From NCBI RefSeq assembly GCF_019264345.1, contig NZ_JAHVAO010000001.1, positions 434,001 through 498,000 of the forward strand: DNA of 64,000 nt, written 5' to 3'. The number at the start of each line of letters is the position of its first letter. Position 1 is the first letter of the stretch. Made by a program: the position numbers and the translations under genes. Below the pieces are notes generated by a model that was given only the letters and a program-made list of their open reading frames with translations, made no database searches and was not told the DNA's origin. Below are positions 8,563 through 17,259 of this stretch, in pieces. The stretch comes from Marinobacter arenosus. GTDB taxonomy: Bacteria > Pseudomonadota > Gammaproteobacteria > Pseudomonadales > Oleiphilaceae.

Positions 8563-9212
8563 TGCCAGGATTCGATCTCTCAGGCCTGACGGCTTCCTTC
8601 GGTGGAGAGCGGGTGGTTGGCCCGCTCTCCCTGACGGTCAAACAGGGCGAACAAGTCGCTCTGGTCGGCAAAAGCGGTGCCGGCAAATCAACACTGATTC
8701 GATTGATTCACGAGCAGGTAAATCGTGACTCATCACTGGTACCACAGGAACTCGGACTGGTTAATGCCCTACCCGTGTTCCACAACGTGTTCATGGGACA
8801 GCTGGATCGGCATTCCGCCTGGTACAACACCATGACCCTGATCCGGCCCTTCTCCGTTGACAGACGCGCGGTGCGGGCGTTGCTTGCGGATCTGGGCATG
8901 GCTGAAAAGCTCTGGATTCCAACGGCGTCCCTGTCGGGAGGCCAGCGCCAGCGTGTGGCGGTCGCCAGGGCCATGTACCGGAACGCAGACCTGCTGCTGG
9001 CAGATGAGCCGGTGTCGGCGCTGGACGGTCCAATGGCGCACCTTGTCATGAAACGGCTCAGGGATTACTTCTCGACCAGTGTGATTGCGCTCCACGATGT
9101 CGAGATGGCGTTAACGTACTGCAACCGGATTGTGGGCATACAGGACGGTCAGATTGCGCTGGACGACACCAGTGATCGCCTGTCCGCTACCGACATCATG
9201 TCGCTCTACTAG
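8562..9212 (+). CDS. PhnC-type ABC transporter ATP-binding protein
   Basis: The 216-residue ATPase that powers the importer encoded on either side. Walker A is GKSGAGKST (~37), the signature is LSGGQRQRVAVARA and Walker B is LLLADEPVSALD, followed by the switch His in ALHDVEMAL. It is slightly shorter than typical PhnC (~250) because the C-terminal region is minimal. Translation is coupled to the binding-protein gene. The operon order binding protein-ATPase-fused permease is typical of phosphonate-type importers. Confidence 0.9.
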   Translation: MPGFDLSGLTASFGGERVVGPLSLTVKQGEQVALVGKSGAGKSTLIRLIHEQVNRDSSLVPQELGLVNALPVFHNVFMGQLDRHSAWYNTMTLIRPFSVDRRAVRALLADLGMAEKLWIPTASLSGGQRQRVAVARAMYRNADLLLADEPVSALDGPMAHLVMKRLRDYFSTSVIALHDVEMALTYCNRIVGIQDGQIALDDTSDRLSATDIMSLY

Positions 9213-9228
9213 GAAACGGCAGATTTTC

Positions 9229-10695
9229 ATGCTTTCCTACCCGACGGTTCGAACCAGCCTTATTTTCCTTGCCATTGCGGTGGCAGGACTGCTGGCGGCC
9301 GACATTGCGATAACTGCCTCGAATCCCTGGCGGGACCTGGGTAATTTCTTCCTCGGCGTTGTCACCCCAAACTTCTTCAGTTCCGAGGGGTTGATGACGG
9401 CTCTATTGAGAACCGTTGCCTTTGCCTTCGTGGGTGTGGCGCTGGGCAGTGTCGCCGGTTTTCTTCTGTCACTGGTTTACCGGTTCCTGCCGGTCCGGAT
9501 TTTCTGCGCGTTCATCCGGGCCATTCACGAGCTTTTCTGGGCGCTCATCTTCCTCCAGTTCTTCGGCTTCCATCCCCTGACGGGGGTGCTGGCCATTGCC
9601 ATTCCCTATTCCGGAATCTTTGCCAAAGTGTATTCGGAAATCCTCGAGGAGGCAGATCCCGAGCCAGGCCGGCTATTGCCCCCGGGTGCTGGCGTAATCG
9701 CTGCGTTTCTCTACACCCGGATCCCGGATTGCTGGGTTCAGTTGAGAACCTACACCGCGTACCGGCTGGAATGCGGCCTCCGCTCCAGCGCCATCCTTGG
9801 CTTCGTGGGATTGCCGACGCTGGGCTTTTACCTGGAGTCATCGTTTTCCCAGGGGCTGTACTCAGACGCGGGCGCCATGCTGATTCTCTTTTACGTGCTG
9901 ATCGCAACCATGCCGCTGTGGGTCAAACCCAAGCTTCTACCCGTCTATATTCTCGGCGCGCCGTTTTTCCTCGGTGACGGGTTGCCCATCGTGTGGGGGA
10001 ACGTGGAGCGGTTCTTTACCCAGGACATCGTCCCGAGCCCGATCCGACAGGGGGAAGGTCTTTCCGGCCTGAGCGACTGGTTCGGTGACCTGATGGTCCA
10101 CCAGGCCCTGCCGGGCATCTGGAATACGGTGATTCTTACGCAGATTGCGTTGGTGGGCACCGGCATCCTGGCCTTGCTGTTGTTCCCCCTGATTTCCAAC
10201 CACTTCGGCGGGCCTATCCGCCGGACATCCGGCCACGTTTTTCTAGTGATTGCGCGCTCCACGCCGGAGTACATCCTTGCCTACATTCTGCTTCAGCTAT
10301 GGGGGCCCTCCATGTTGCCCGCCGTGGTTGCGCTGGCCTTGCATAACGGCGGCATCATAGGCCACCTGATCGGTCGCCAGACCAACACCATTCAACTCAG
10401 GAGCGACGCCGTTACGGGGGTCAGCCGCTATTCCTGGGAACTGGTGCCGAGGATTTACCGGTCGTTTCTGGCGTTCCTGTTCTATCGATGGGAAATCATC
10501 ATGCGGGAAACGGCGATTCTCGGGATTCTGGGTATCTATACCCTGGGCTTCTACGTCGACAGCGCGATTCAAAACATTCAGTTCGACCGCGCCATGATGC
10601 TGATCCTGATTACCGCGCTCCTCAACATCGGCGTAGACGCCCTCGGACGCTACATTCGCCGGAAGCTGGCGCTGCAAACCATGCCGACCTGCTGA
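9229..10695 (+). CDS. PhnE-type ABC permease, two fused permease domains
   Basis: An inner-membrane permease of 488 residues. It contains two PhnE-like halves (about 1-270 and 275-488), each with an ABC coupling-loop region: IPYSGIFAKVYSEILEE in the first, LHNGGIIGHLIGRQ in the second. One chain can therefore provide both membrane subunits. A longer in-frame reading starts at 9130 inside the ATPase gene. The ATG at 9229, 16 nt after the ATPase stop with AGGAAA upstream, is the likely start and gives MLSYPTVRTSL then a first membrane segment. It ends just before a bidirectional terminator. Confidence 0.9.
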   Translation: MLSYPTVRTSLIFLAIAVAGLLAADIAITASNPWRDLGNFFLGVVTPNFFSSEGLMTALLRTVAFAFVGVALGSVAGFLLSLVYRFLPVRIFCAFIRAIHELFWALIFLQFFGFHPLTGVLAIAIPYSGIFAKVYSEILEEADPEPGRLLPPGAGVIAAFLYTRIPDCWVQLRTYTAYRLECGLRSSAILGFVGLPTLGFYLESSFSQGLYSDAGAMLILFYVLIATMPLWVKPKLLPVYILGAPFFLGDGLPIVWGNVERFFTQDIVPSPIRQGEGLSGLSDWFGDLMVHQALPGIWNTVILTQIALVGTGILALLLFPLISNHFGGPIRRTSGHVFLVIARSTPEYILAYILLQLWGPSMLPAVVALALHNGGIIGHLIGRQTNTIQLRSDAVTGVSRYSWELVPRIYRSFLAFLFYRWEIIMRETAILGILGIYTLGFYVDSAIQNIQFDRAMMLILITALLNIGVDALGRYIRRKLALQTMPTC

Positions 10696-10736
10696 TCGCG
10701 CCGCTCAGCTCCGGGTTTACGGCGCGTCAGACAGCA

Positions 10737-10761
10737 AAAAGCCGGGACGAGCCCGGCTTTT
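10737..10761. terminator. Bidirectional rho-independent terminator
   Basis: A 10-bp stem, AAAAGCCGGG pairing with CCCGGCTTTT around a 5-nt loop, has a T-run on the plus strand and an A-run on its 5' side. It sits between the convergent permease and PEP-CTERM genes and can serve both. Confidence 0.85.
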
Positions 10762-10778
10762 CGTCACTGTCGCCCGAA

Positions 10779-11435
10779 TCAGCTGCGACGACGACGTGAT
10801 ACACCAAACCCCGCCAGGCCGAGACCAAGCAGTGCCAGTGTTGAAGGCTCCGGAACGGACACTTCAAACTGCTGGTATACGGCACCCTCGTTGTTTTCGA
10901 GCACCAGCGCATCCGTCGACGCGTAGCTGCCACCGATGTAGATGCCCGTGGAGGTTGTGCCCGGATCGCTCAGAACCGGTGTCAGACCAGCGAACAGGCT
11001 TGAGCCGAGCGAGAACTGCAGCAGCTCGATGCCACCAGCCAGGGTGAAATTGAAGCCGTCCACGCCACCGGTCGCATTGGTAGCGGCCGTCCAGGTGATA
11101 AAGTCAGACGTTCCGGTGCTGAAATCCGTCATGCTATCCACATGCGGGCCAGAGGTTTCAAACGCAAACGACTCGTAGGTACCAAGGTTCTGATTTTCGA
11201 ACTCGAGGTCACCGAACCATTCAACGGTGTTATCGGCATCGACAACGTCGGGCGCCAGCCAACGGACATACCAATTGCTTGTGTTGTTCAGATCGTTCCA
11301 GATGTAGTAGCCAGCCCCTTGATTGAGGGCGAGGTCACCGTCCGAGGTGGTACTTCCGCTGTACTGCGGCGTTGCCATGGCGGCGCTTGCTGAAGCTGCA
11401 AATACGAAACCAAGTGCCGTTCTTTTAAGATTCAT
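10779..11435 (-). CDS. PEP-CTERM sorting domain secreted protein
   Basis: A 218-residue exported protein with a signal peptide (MNLKRTALGFVFAASASAAMA) and a textbook PEP-CTERM tail: VPEPSTLALLGLGLAGFG followed by SRRRRS. The tail directs exosortase-dependent processing and delivery to the surface or exopolysaccharide matrix. The body is Gly/Ser/Thr/Asn-rich with no recognised enzymatic motif. Two starts compete: ATG 11441 and ATG 11435. GGAG is 7 nt before the latter, so I chose it. Exosortase genes are not in the window. The leader carries a sigma-54 promoter and GEMM-like riboswitch (separate entries), which suggests production is tied to c-di-GMP and an RpoN activator. Confidence 0.93.
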   Translation of the reverse strand: MNLKRTALGFVFAASASAAMATPQYSGSTTSDGDLALNQGAGYYIWNDLNNTSNWYVRWLAPDVVDADNTVEWFGDLEFENQNLGTYESFAFETSGPHVDSMTDFSTGTSDFITWTAATNATGGVDGFNFTLAGGIELLQFSLGSSLFAGLTPVLSDPGTTSTGIYIGGSYASTDALVLENNEGAVYQQFEVSVPEPSTLALLGLGLAGFGVSRRRRS

Positions 11436-11470
11436 CGACATTCTCCGTGAAGGCTTTGATTACTCCCTGT

Positions 11471-11537
11471 GCAGCCCGGCTGTCTCAGAAAGACCCGCAG
11501 CTTTCCGTCCCACCCTCGCAGATGGTTTGGCTACAGT
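11471..11537 (-). promoter_or_regulatory. GEMM-like c-di-GMP-I riboswitch aptamer
   Basis: On the minus strand the leader contains CAAACCAUCU, a GCGA (GNRA) tetraloop, GGGUGGGACGGAAAGC, then GCGGGUCU and AGACAGCCGGGCUGC. These are the hallmarks of the GEMM class: tetraloop hairpin, GGGACG-AAAGC joiner, and a second CGGGUCU/AGACAGCCGGG hairpin. A closing GUAGCC/GGCUGC helix can form. The aptamer ends about 36 nt before the start codon, and no terminator stem lies between, so control is probably translational. The 5' GCCAAACC departs from the usual GGCAAACC, so ligand preference is uncertain. Confidence 0.75.
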
Positions 11538-11547
11538 CGACCGAGAA

Positions 11548-11563
11548 AGCCAGAACCGTGCCA
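11548..11563 (-). promoter_or_regulatory. Sigma-54 (RpoN) -24/-12 promoter
   Basis: The minus strand reads TGGCACGGTTCTGGCT, which matches the RpoN consensus TGGCACGNNNNTTGCW at all but one defined position and has exact GG-N10-GC spacing. The predicted start site, about 12 nt beyond the GC, falls near 11537, the first base of the riboswitch. RpoN control of PEP-CTERM genes through a PrsK/PrsR-type system is known in other bacteria. Confidence 0.75.
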
Positions 11564-11845
11564 TGTGCCCCAAGCCAAGGGAACAGAGGGTTTCAGCGGC
11601 TACCAATGCAACGCCTGTAAAGTTTTTCGACACATAGGTGTAACGTAGGTGAAGCAGTTCACAAATCGTCCTTTACCTGTAAATAGTTCCGACACAAACA
11701 CCGGGAAACGTCTTTTTGATGGCCATCACAGTTCCGTCACTCCAGCCAATCGAAATGACGAATTTGCCAAGGCGTACCATCCCCTTTCCGATTACATTTG
11801 GTTACACTTCGAGCACCTTCTGAAACATTAAGGGCGATGTGCAAC

Positions 11846-12409
11846 ATGGTGGATGGACTGGTATTCGTGATTCAGATTGGCTTGGTGGCCCTGCTGCTGC
11901 TCATGGCCTATCGCATGGTCACGCTGGTACGCGCGGCACCCGTGCCTGAGAGCCTGCCCGTCCACAGGCCAGCGCCTGTGCCGGACTACAGCAAACGGGT
12001 AAAGGCAACATCGACCGCCTACGATCGAACCGAACTGTTTACCCAGCTGCATATTCTGGCCGGGCTGCAGGAAAGGGACTGCCGCGTGAATGGGCTGGAC
12101 CTGGTCCAGGCTCCAGCAGAGGTGCGGGACTACGCGGCGGTGTGGTTGTATGGCGCAGCCTGCGCACTGTGCGACACATCCGCCCGACATACGGAATCGG
12201 TGGCGGGTCTGGCCGCCCAGATCGCAAACCGGAAAATGGGTATCAGACAGCCTCAGGCGCTACAGGCCATCGCGACCATGAGCCGGAGCGGTGTGCTTCT
12301 GGCGTGTTACCGAGGGGGATTGGAAGGCGCGGAGTTCTGGCGGCACCACCAGTACGTGGCACCGACCAACAGTCTTTACCAGGCCATTACGGACAACGCG
12401 TTTATTTGA
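11846..12409 (+). CDS. Unknown protein with N-terminal membrane anchor
   Basis: A protein of about 187 residues that I do not recognise. A hydrophobic anchor (FVIQIGLVALLLLMAYRMV) is followed by a Pro-rich linker and a soluble mostly alpha-helical domain containing several Cys (ERDCRVNG, GAACALCDTS). Possible starts are 11798, 11837 and 11846; only the last has AGGG at a usable distance, about 11 nt. It overlaps the 3' end of the convergent gene by 8 nt. No neighbour suggests a role. Confidence 0.65.
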   Translation: MVDGLVFVIQIGLVALLLLMAYRMVTLVRAAPVPESLPVHRPAPVPDYSKRVKATSTAYDRTELFTQLHILAGLQERDCRVNGLDLVQAPAEVRDYAAVWLYGAACALCDTSARHTESVAGLAAQIANRKMGIRQPQALQAIATMSRSGVLLACYRGGLEGAEFWRHHQYVAPTNSLYQAITDNAFI

Positions 12410-12716
12410 CGGCAGATTGTTCGGCAACCGTTTCCAGTTCCCAGTCAGTCCCCAGCTGGATGGAATCCTGGGCCTCTGTCTGATTCACTGACACTCCCGA
12501 GATCGCAGGCTTGGAAAAACCGCCCTCTTCTGTGTGCTTCATGCTGTCGACGTCCACGGAGCGAACCAGATAAACCTCACCGCCTGACACAACCCGCGCC
12601 CGGTGGGTCAGGCCAAATACAAATCGGCAGTAATCGAGCTTCAACTGCAACAGATCCTGCTCCGCCTTGCGGATTTTGCGCAGCAGCACCTTCTGAACGC
12701 TATCTCCGTAATCCAT
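12402..12716 (-). CDS. Conserved small protein of unknown function
   Basis: A predicted cytoplasmic protein of about 104 residues. The N-terminal half is helical and charged (VQKVLLRKIRKAEQDLLQLK), followed by a short strand-rich part (HRARVVSGGEVYLVRSVDV). A GTG at 12740 would add eight residues. I chose ATG 12716 because AGGG lies 8 nt upstream. I recognise no domain. Confidence 0.6.
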   Translation of the reverse strand: MDYGDSVQKVLLRKIRKAEQDLLQLKLDYCRFVFGLTHRARVVSGGEVYLVRSVDVDSMKHTEEGGFSKPAISGVSVNQTEAQDSIQLGTDWELETVAEQSAVK

Positions 12717-12775
12717 CGTATCATCCCTGGTTTCGGTCACATGTAACCGGAATTTTACACCATAACGCAGGCTTG

Positions 12776-13234
12776 TCAGCTATCCGCCTGAAACACCATC
12801 TTCAGGGGTATGCCTTTCAGCGGCTCCTGGCCCTGCTGTAATTCCACTCGCCAGACCATCTCGCTGCCGGTGGAGCAGATGGGCGCCGAGAAACGTCCAA
12901 TGTAGGAGCCGTCGCTCTGACGGCGCAGCGGCACGGGGTATTCCCCCATGTACATGGACTCGCCGCGGAGCACGGCAACGAATTGCTCCGGCGGTTCCGG
13001 TGACACAACGGTCAGTGTGTATTGAGCGCTCTGGCGGGCTTCAGCCGGAACCTCCAGCTTTACCGTCCACAGCCCTGCCCGGCCCGACCAGCTACACGAT
13101 TCCGCCAGGAGGTCGCAGGGAACGGTAGGGCCTCCCCATTTCGCCTGGCCGTTATCCTTTAACAGTCGGGGGACGAATACCGCTGTCGCAACCAGCGCCA
13201 GAATCAGTCCCACCGTGAGTGCTGCTCGTATCAT
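12776..13234 (-). CDS. Membrane-anchored periplasmic protein of unknown function
   Basis: The 152 residues have one N-terminal hydrophobic segment ([18 protein letters not shown]) and then a beta-rich domain exposed to the periplasm with three cysteines ([21 protein letters not shown]), which could form a disulfide. The pattern resembles small immunoglobulin-like accessory domains. It diverges from the YadG-like ATPase with a 132-bp gap. Confidence 0.65.
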   Translation of the reverse strand: MIRAALTVGLILALVATAVFVPRLLKDNGQAKWGGPTVPCDLLAESCSWSGRAGLWTVKLEVPAEARQSAQYTLTVVSPEPPEQFVAVLRGESMYMGEYPVPLRRQSDGSYIGRFSAPICSTGSEMVWRVELQQGQEPLKGIPLKMVFQADS

Positions 13235-13366
13235 TGTCGTACCTCAGTTCCGGACAGCGGCATTATGAGCGCTATGCGGAGGCAGGCAAAGCTTTCTAAA
13301 TCGTCGTCAGTCATGAGAAAATACGGCGCTTTCATTTTTGACCCATTTTACAGACAGGATACGCCC

Positions 13367-14287
13367 GTGCAGCCGGACATTTCCGTAAAGCACCTCAGCA
13401 AGGTTTATGGGGACGGTTTCCAGGCATTGAAGGACATCAACCTGGACATCAAGCGGGGCGAAATCTTCGCCCTGCTCGGCCCGAACGGAGCCGGAAAGAC
13501 AACCCTGATCAGTATCATCTGTGGCATCGTGAATCTCTCCCAGGGCGAGGTGAAAGCCGCCGGCCATGACATAGTGCGCGAGTATCGCAAGGCCCGGCAG
13601 TCCATTGGCCTGGTGCCCCAGGAGCTGAACACGGACTCCTTTGAGACGGTGTGGGACGCCGTTTCGTTCAGTCGCGGCCTGTTTGGCAAGGCCCCCAAAC
13701 CCGCCCACATCGAGAAGGTGCTGAAGGACCTGTCGCTCTGGGATAAGCGCAACAACCGCATCATGTCGTTGTCAGGTGGGATGAAACGCCGGGTCATGAT
13801 CGCCAAGGCGCTTTCCCACGAACCCCAGATTCTCTTTCTCGATGAACCGACCGCCGGTGTGGACGTTGAACTCCGTCGTGACATGTGGGAAATGGTGCGA
13901 AAACTCCGGGAAAACGGGGTCACCATTATTCTGACCACGCACTACATCGAAGAAGCCGAGGAGATGGCCGACCGGATCGGCGTCATCCGCCATGGCGAAA
14001 TCATCCTGGTCGAAGAAAAAGACCGCCTGATGAGCAAGCTCGGCAAAAAAGAACTGCGGCTGCAACTGCAGGCGAAGCTGGAAAGAATGCCGGGCGAGCT
14101 GACGCTGGAACCCATCGAACTGTCGGATGATGGCTACGAGCTGATCTACACCTTCGATTCCCAGCAGGAACAGGCCGGCGTCGCGCGTTTGCTGCGCACC
14201 CTTGGTGACCTGGGTATCGAATACCGGGACCTGCAGACCCGAGAGAGCTCGTTGGAAGAGATTTTCGTCGGCCTCGTGCACGAATAG
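13367..14287 (+). CDS. ABC-2 type exporter ATP-binding protein (YadG family)
   Basis: A 306-residue ATPase with Walker [10 protein letters not shown] (~37), signature [14 protein letters not shown], Walker [13 protein letters not shown] and switch His [10 protein letters not shown]. The C-terminal ~80 residues match the YadG subfamily, whose usual length (~308) fits the GTG start at 13367. AGGA lies 7 nt before it. An upstream ATG at 13265 would add 34 unrelated residues. The permease follows 26 nt downstream. The substrate of YadGH exporters is not established. Confidence 0.9.
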   Translation: MQPDISVKHLSKVYGDGFQALKDINLDIKRGEIFALLGPNGAGKTTLISIICGIVNLSQGEVKAAGHDIVREYRKARQSIGLVPQELNTDSFETVWDAVSFSRGLFGKAPKPAHIEKVLKDLSLWDKRNNRIMSLSGGMKRRVMIAKALSHEPQILFLDEPTAGVDVELRRDMWEMVRKLRENGVTIILTTHYIEEAEEMADRIGVIRHGEIILVEEKDRLMSKLGKKELRLQLQAKLERMPGELTLEPIELSDDGYELIYTFDSQQEQAGVARLLRTLGDLGIEYRDLQTRESSLEEIFVGLVHE

Positions 14288-14313
14288 CCCCGCCCGATTC
14301 ACTGGAGAAAGGC

Positions 14314-15075
14314 ATGAACCTTTACGGCGTCCGCGCAATCTACAACTTCGAAATGGCCCGCATGAAGCGCACGGTGATGCAAAGTGTGCTGTCACCGGTG
14401 ATCTCCACCTGCCTGTACTTCGTGGTGTTTGGCTCCGCCATCGGCTCGCGCATGGGTGACATCGACAACATCAGTTACGGGGCCTACATCATTCCGGGCC
14501 TGGTAATGCTCTCGTTGCTGATGCAGAGTATTTCCAACGCCTCGTTCGGGATCTACATGCCAAAATTCTCAGGCACCATCTACGAGGTACTCTCGGCTCC
14601 GGTTTCCTACGTGGAGGTGGTACTCGGCTACGTCGGAGCGGCTGCCACCAAGTCGGTGATTCTGGGTTTGATCATCCTGGCCACGGCGCGGCTCTTCGTG
14701 GATTACGATGTGCTGCACCCGTTCTGGATGATTGCCTTTCTGGTTCTCACCTCCATCACCTTCAGCCTGTTTGGTTTCATCATAGGCATCTGGGCCGACG
14801 GCTTTGAAAAACTCCAGATCGTTCCGATGATGATCGTCACGCCGCTGGTGTTTCTCGGCGGCACCTTCTATTCCATCGACATGCTGCCATCAATCTGGCA
14901 GACCATCAGCCTGTTCAATCCGGTGGTGTACCTGATCAGTGGCTTTCGCTGGGCGTTCTATGGCGTGTCCGACGTGCACGTGGGCATCAGCGTCGGTATG
15001 ACTCTGGTCTTCCTGGGCGCATGCATGCTGGCAGTCTGGTACATCTTCAAAACCGGGTACCGGCTGCGCTCATGA
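14314..15075 (+). CDS. ABC-2 type permease (YadH family)
   Basis: An inner-membrane permease of 253 residues with about six hydrophobic segments and the ABC-2 signature region [15 protein letters not shown] near the C-terminus. It pairs with the ATPase upstream. TGGAGAAAGGC precedes the start. Its stop overlaps the DUF192 gene (ATGA). Confidence 0.9.
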   Translation: MNLYGVRAIYNFEMARMKRTVMQSVLSPVISTCLYFVVFGSAIGSRMGDIDNISYGAYIIPGLVMLSLLMQSISNASFGIYMPKFSGTIYEVLSAPVSYVEVVLGYVGAAATKSVILGLIILATARLFVDYDVLHPFWMIAFLVLTSITFSLFGFIIGIWADGFEKLQIVPMMIVTPLVFLGGTFYSIDMLPSIWQTISLFNPVVYLISGFRWAFYGVSDVHVGISVGMTLVFLGACMLAVWYIFKTGYRLRS

Positions 15076-15575
15076 TTCGAAACGGAAGTGCCTCACGGCT
15101 TGCACTGCTGCTGGTGCCCCTGGTGTCAGCCTGTTCGGCCGATCCGAGCGTTCCCCAGGACCGGCTTCCGCTCTCGGAAGCGTGCTTTATCACAGCGAAC
15201 GGGGTTGTTCCCGTGACGGTTGAGGTGGCGGAGGAATTCGGCCAGCGGCAAAAAGGACTGATGGGGCGAAAATCCCTGGCCGAGAACAACGGCATGCTGT
15301 TTGTGTACGACCAACCCCAGAACCCGGAACATGGGTTCTGGATGTACAAGACCCTGATCCCGTTGGACATCGCCTACCTCAGCCCCGACGGCGAGGTTGG
15401 CAATATCCGCACCATGGCCCCGTGCAGTTCAGGCAACGCCGGTAATTGTCCATCCTATCCGGCGGGCGTTGCATTCACCTCGGCGGTTGAAATGAATCGG
15501 GGCTTTTTCTCAGCGCACGGAATCTCGGTTGGTGATCGCCTCGCCATTGGCGACGAGAACTGCTCCGCCCGCTGA
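15072..15575 (+). CDS. DUF192 lipoprotein
   Basis: A 167-residue protein with a lipoprotein signal (lipobox VSAC at residues 18-21) and a DUF192 domain: [46 protein letters not shown]192 proteins are small periplasmic beta-rich proteins of unknown biochemical role. A longer frame opens at 15021 inside the permease; the overlapping ATG at 15072 restores a normal signal peptide and is preferred. It is translationally coupled to yadH. Confidence 0.88.
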   Translation: MIRNGSASRLALLLVPLVSACSADPSVPQDRLPLSEACFITANGVVPVTVEVAEEFGQRQKGLMGRKSLAENNGMLFVYDQPQNPEHGFWMYKTLIPLDIAYLSPDGEVGNIRTMAPCSSGNAGNCPSYPAGVAFTSAVEMNRGFFSAHGISVGDRLAIGDENCSAR

Positions 15576-15591
15576 ACATGGCGGGCGCCCC

Positions 15592-16383
15592 TCAGCTGTC
15601 CTTCCAGTCCGGCTTGCGCTTCTCCAGGAAGGCACAAATGCCCTCCTGCGCATCGTTGGCCTGCATGTTCTCGGCCATCACGTTTGACGTGAACTCGTAG
15701 GCCTCCGCCAGGGGCATTTCCAGCTGCCGGTAAAACGCTTCCTTGCCGACTTTCAGCGTGTATCCGGACTTATCCGCAATGGTTCTGGCCATCCCGTAAA
15801 CGGTCTCATCCAGCACCTGCTCATCCACCGCGCGGTTGATCAGGCCGATGGCCTCAGCGCGGACTGCGCCAATCATCTCACCGGTGAGCAACATTTCCAT
15901 GGCGTGTTTGCGCGAGACGTTCCGGGAGAGCGCCACCATCGGCGTGGAACAGAACAGGCCAATGTTGACACCCGGCGTCGCAAACCGGGCCGTGTCGGCT
16001 GCGACAGCGAGATCGCAACTGGCGACCAGCTGACAGCCGGCGGCGGTAGCCACTCCGGCCACCCGGGCGATCACCGGTTTCGGCAGGGAAACGATCTGCT
16101 GCATGACCTTGCTGCACTGATGGAACAGGGCAAGCTGAAAATCCGGGTTATCGAATTGTTCCTGAATTTCCTTGAGATCATGCCCGGCGCAGAACACGCT
16201 TCCATGGGAAGCCAACACCACCACTCGGGTTTCCGGGTCCCCGGCTACGGCATTCAGTTCCTCCGACAGCGCCTCCAGCATGGCCATCGAGAGGCTGTTG
16301 CGGCGCTTGGGTTGGTTGAGGGTGAGCGTCGTTATCCCGTTATCGCTGTATTTGCGAACCAGCGGCTCCTCGTCAGACATCAT
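15592..16383 (-). CDS. Enoyl-CoA hydratase/isomerase family protein
   Basis: A crotonase-fold enzyme of 263 residues. Oxyanion-hole segments are ASHGSVFCAGHDLKEI and VAGVATAAGCQLVASCDLAV. The first catalytic Glu of classical enoyl-CoA hydratase is not obvious (GCQLVASCDL at the second site), so the reaction may be isomerisation or another acyl-CoA conversion. It resembles ECHDC3-like proteins. I chose ATG 16383, with GGGGG about 8 nt upstream, over 16419. Confidence 0.88.
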   Translation of the reverse strand: MMSDEEPLVRKYSDNGITTLTLNQPKRRNSLSMAMLEALSEELNAVAGDPETRVVVLASHGSVFCAGHDLKEIQEQFDNPDFQLALFHQCSKVMQQIVSLPKPVIARVAGVATAAGCQLVASCDLAVAADTARFATPGVNIGLFCSTPMVALSRNVSRKHAMEMLLTGEMIGAVRAEAIGLINRAVDEQVLDETVYGMARTIADKSGYTLKVGKEAFYRQLEMPLAEAYEFTSNVMAENMQANDAQEGICAFLEKRKPDWKDS

Positions 16384-16563
16384 GATTCGTTCCCCCTTCA
16401 CACGGGTCTGGAATTGCACTCATTCGATCCTTCAGTATTAACCAGCCTCGAGTGACTGTCGAAGCGACTTTTGTAGAAGGCTCAGGAATTTACGCCGGGG
16501 GTTGTGATTAGCGCCCCGTCCCCTAAGGTAAGTGGTATGGTTCCCGTCAAAAAGGAGCGAGGC

Positions 16564-16707
16564 ATGTCAAAATCGACGATCCTTCGGGCCCTGGTAGCCA
16601 TTGCTATCATTGCGGGTGGAATACTGGTGATCATGGAAGACGAACCGGAACCGCCGACCGGCGACATCAACCGAATTGAACCACTTCCAAAACAGGATAA
16701 TCCTTGA
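16564..16707 (+). CDS. Small single-pass membrane protein
   Basis: A 47-residue protein: basic N-terminus, one hydrophobic segment (ILRALVAIAIIAGGILVIM) and an acidic Pro-rich tail. AAGGAG is well placed before the ATG. Its stop overlaps the TTG start of the next gene, so the two are co-translated. Function unknown. Confidence 0.6.
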   Translation: MSKSTILRALVAIAIIAGGILVIMEDEPEPPTGDINRIEPLPKQDNP

Positions 16708-17255
16708 CCAAACCACAACGCGTTTACCTGGCCGGTCCCGAGGTCTTCTTTCCCGAACTGGAGCACCGGCGCATTGTTGCCAGCAAAAAGCGCCTGCTGG
16801 CCGCCTACGGCCTGGAGGGCGTCGACCCGCTCGACACCCAACTGGAAGCGACTGGCAGCGAATCACCACAGGCCCTCGGCTTCCGGATCTACCGGGCCAA
16901 CCGGGAACTGATGGAGAGTTGCCAGGCCATCATTGCCAATCTCAGCCCGTTCCGTGGCCTCAGTGCGGATCCGGGCACCGTTTTCGAAGTTGGTTACATG
17001 ATCGCCCAGGGCAAATCGGCGATCGGTTACACCATGGATCCAAGAAACTATTACGAACGCGCCGGTTCCACACCAACCGACAAGCTCGGCCATACCGTGG
17101 AGAACTTCGGGCTCAGTGATAACCTGATGATCGAATGCGGTATCGTTGAGGCCGGGGGCGAGATCGTCCGGGGCCACGGTTCCTCAAATGAGCCCTTCTT
17201 CGATGAAGCGGTCTTCGAACGCTGCGTTCGCGCCCTTACCAAACGGCACGCCTGA
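16704..17255 (+). CDS. Nucleoside 2-deoxyribosyltransferase family protein
   Basis: A 183-residue protein with the family N-terminus VYLAGPEVFFPE and the catalytic region NANLSPFRG-like block IIANLSPFRGLSADPGTVFEVGYM, in which the Glu of FEVGYM is the expected nucleophile. Members exchange bases on deoxynucleosides or hydrolyse the glycosidic bond. The start is TTG at 16704, overlapping the upstream stop (TTGA). Confidence 0.85.
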   Translation: MTKPQRVYLAGPEVFFPELEHRRIVASKKRLLAAYGLEGVDPLDTQLEATGSESPQALGFRIYRANRELMESCQAIIANLSPFRGLSADPGTVFEVGYMIAQGKSAIGYTMDPRNYYERAGSTPTDKLGHTVENFGLSDNLMIECGIVEAGGEIVRGHGSSNEPFFDEAVFERCVRALTKRHA

Positions 17256-17259
17256 AGTA

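Noticed and set aside
15560..15590. GC-rich hairpin at the end of the DUF192 gene
   Set aside because: The stem forms across the stop codon but no T-run follows, so it is not a convincing terminator.
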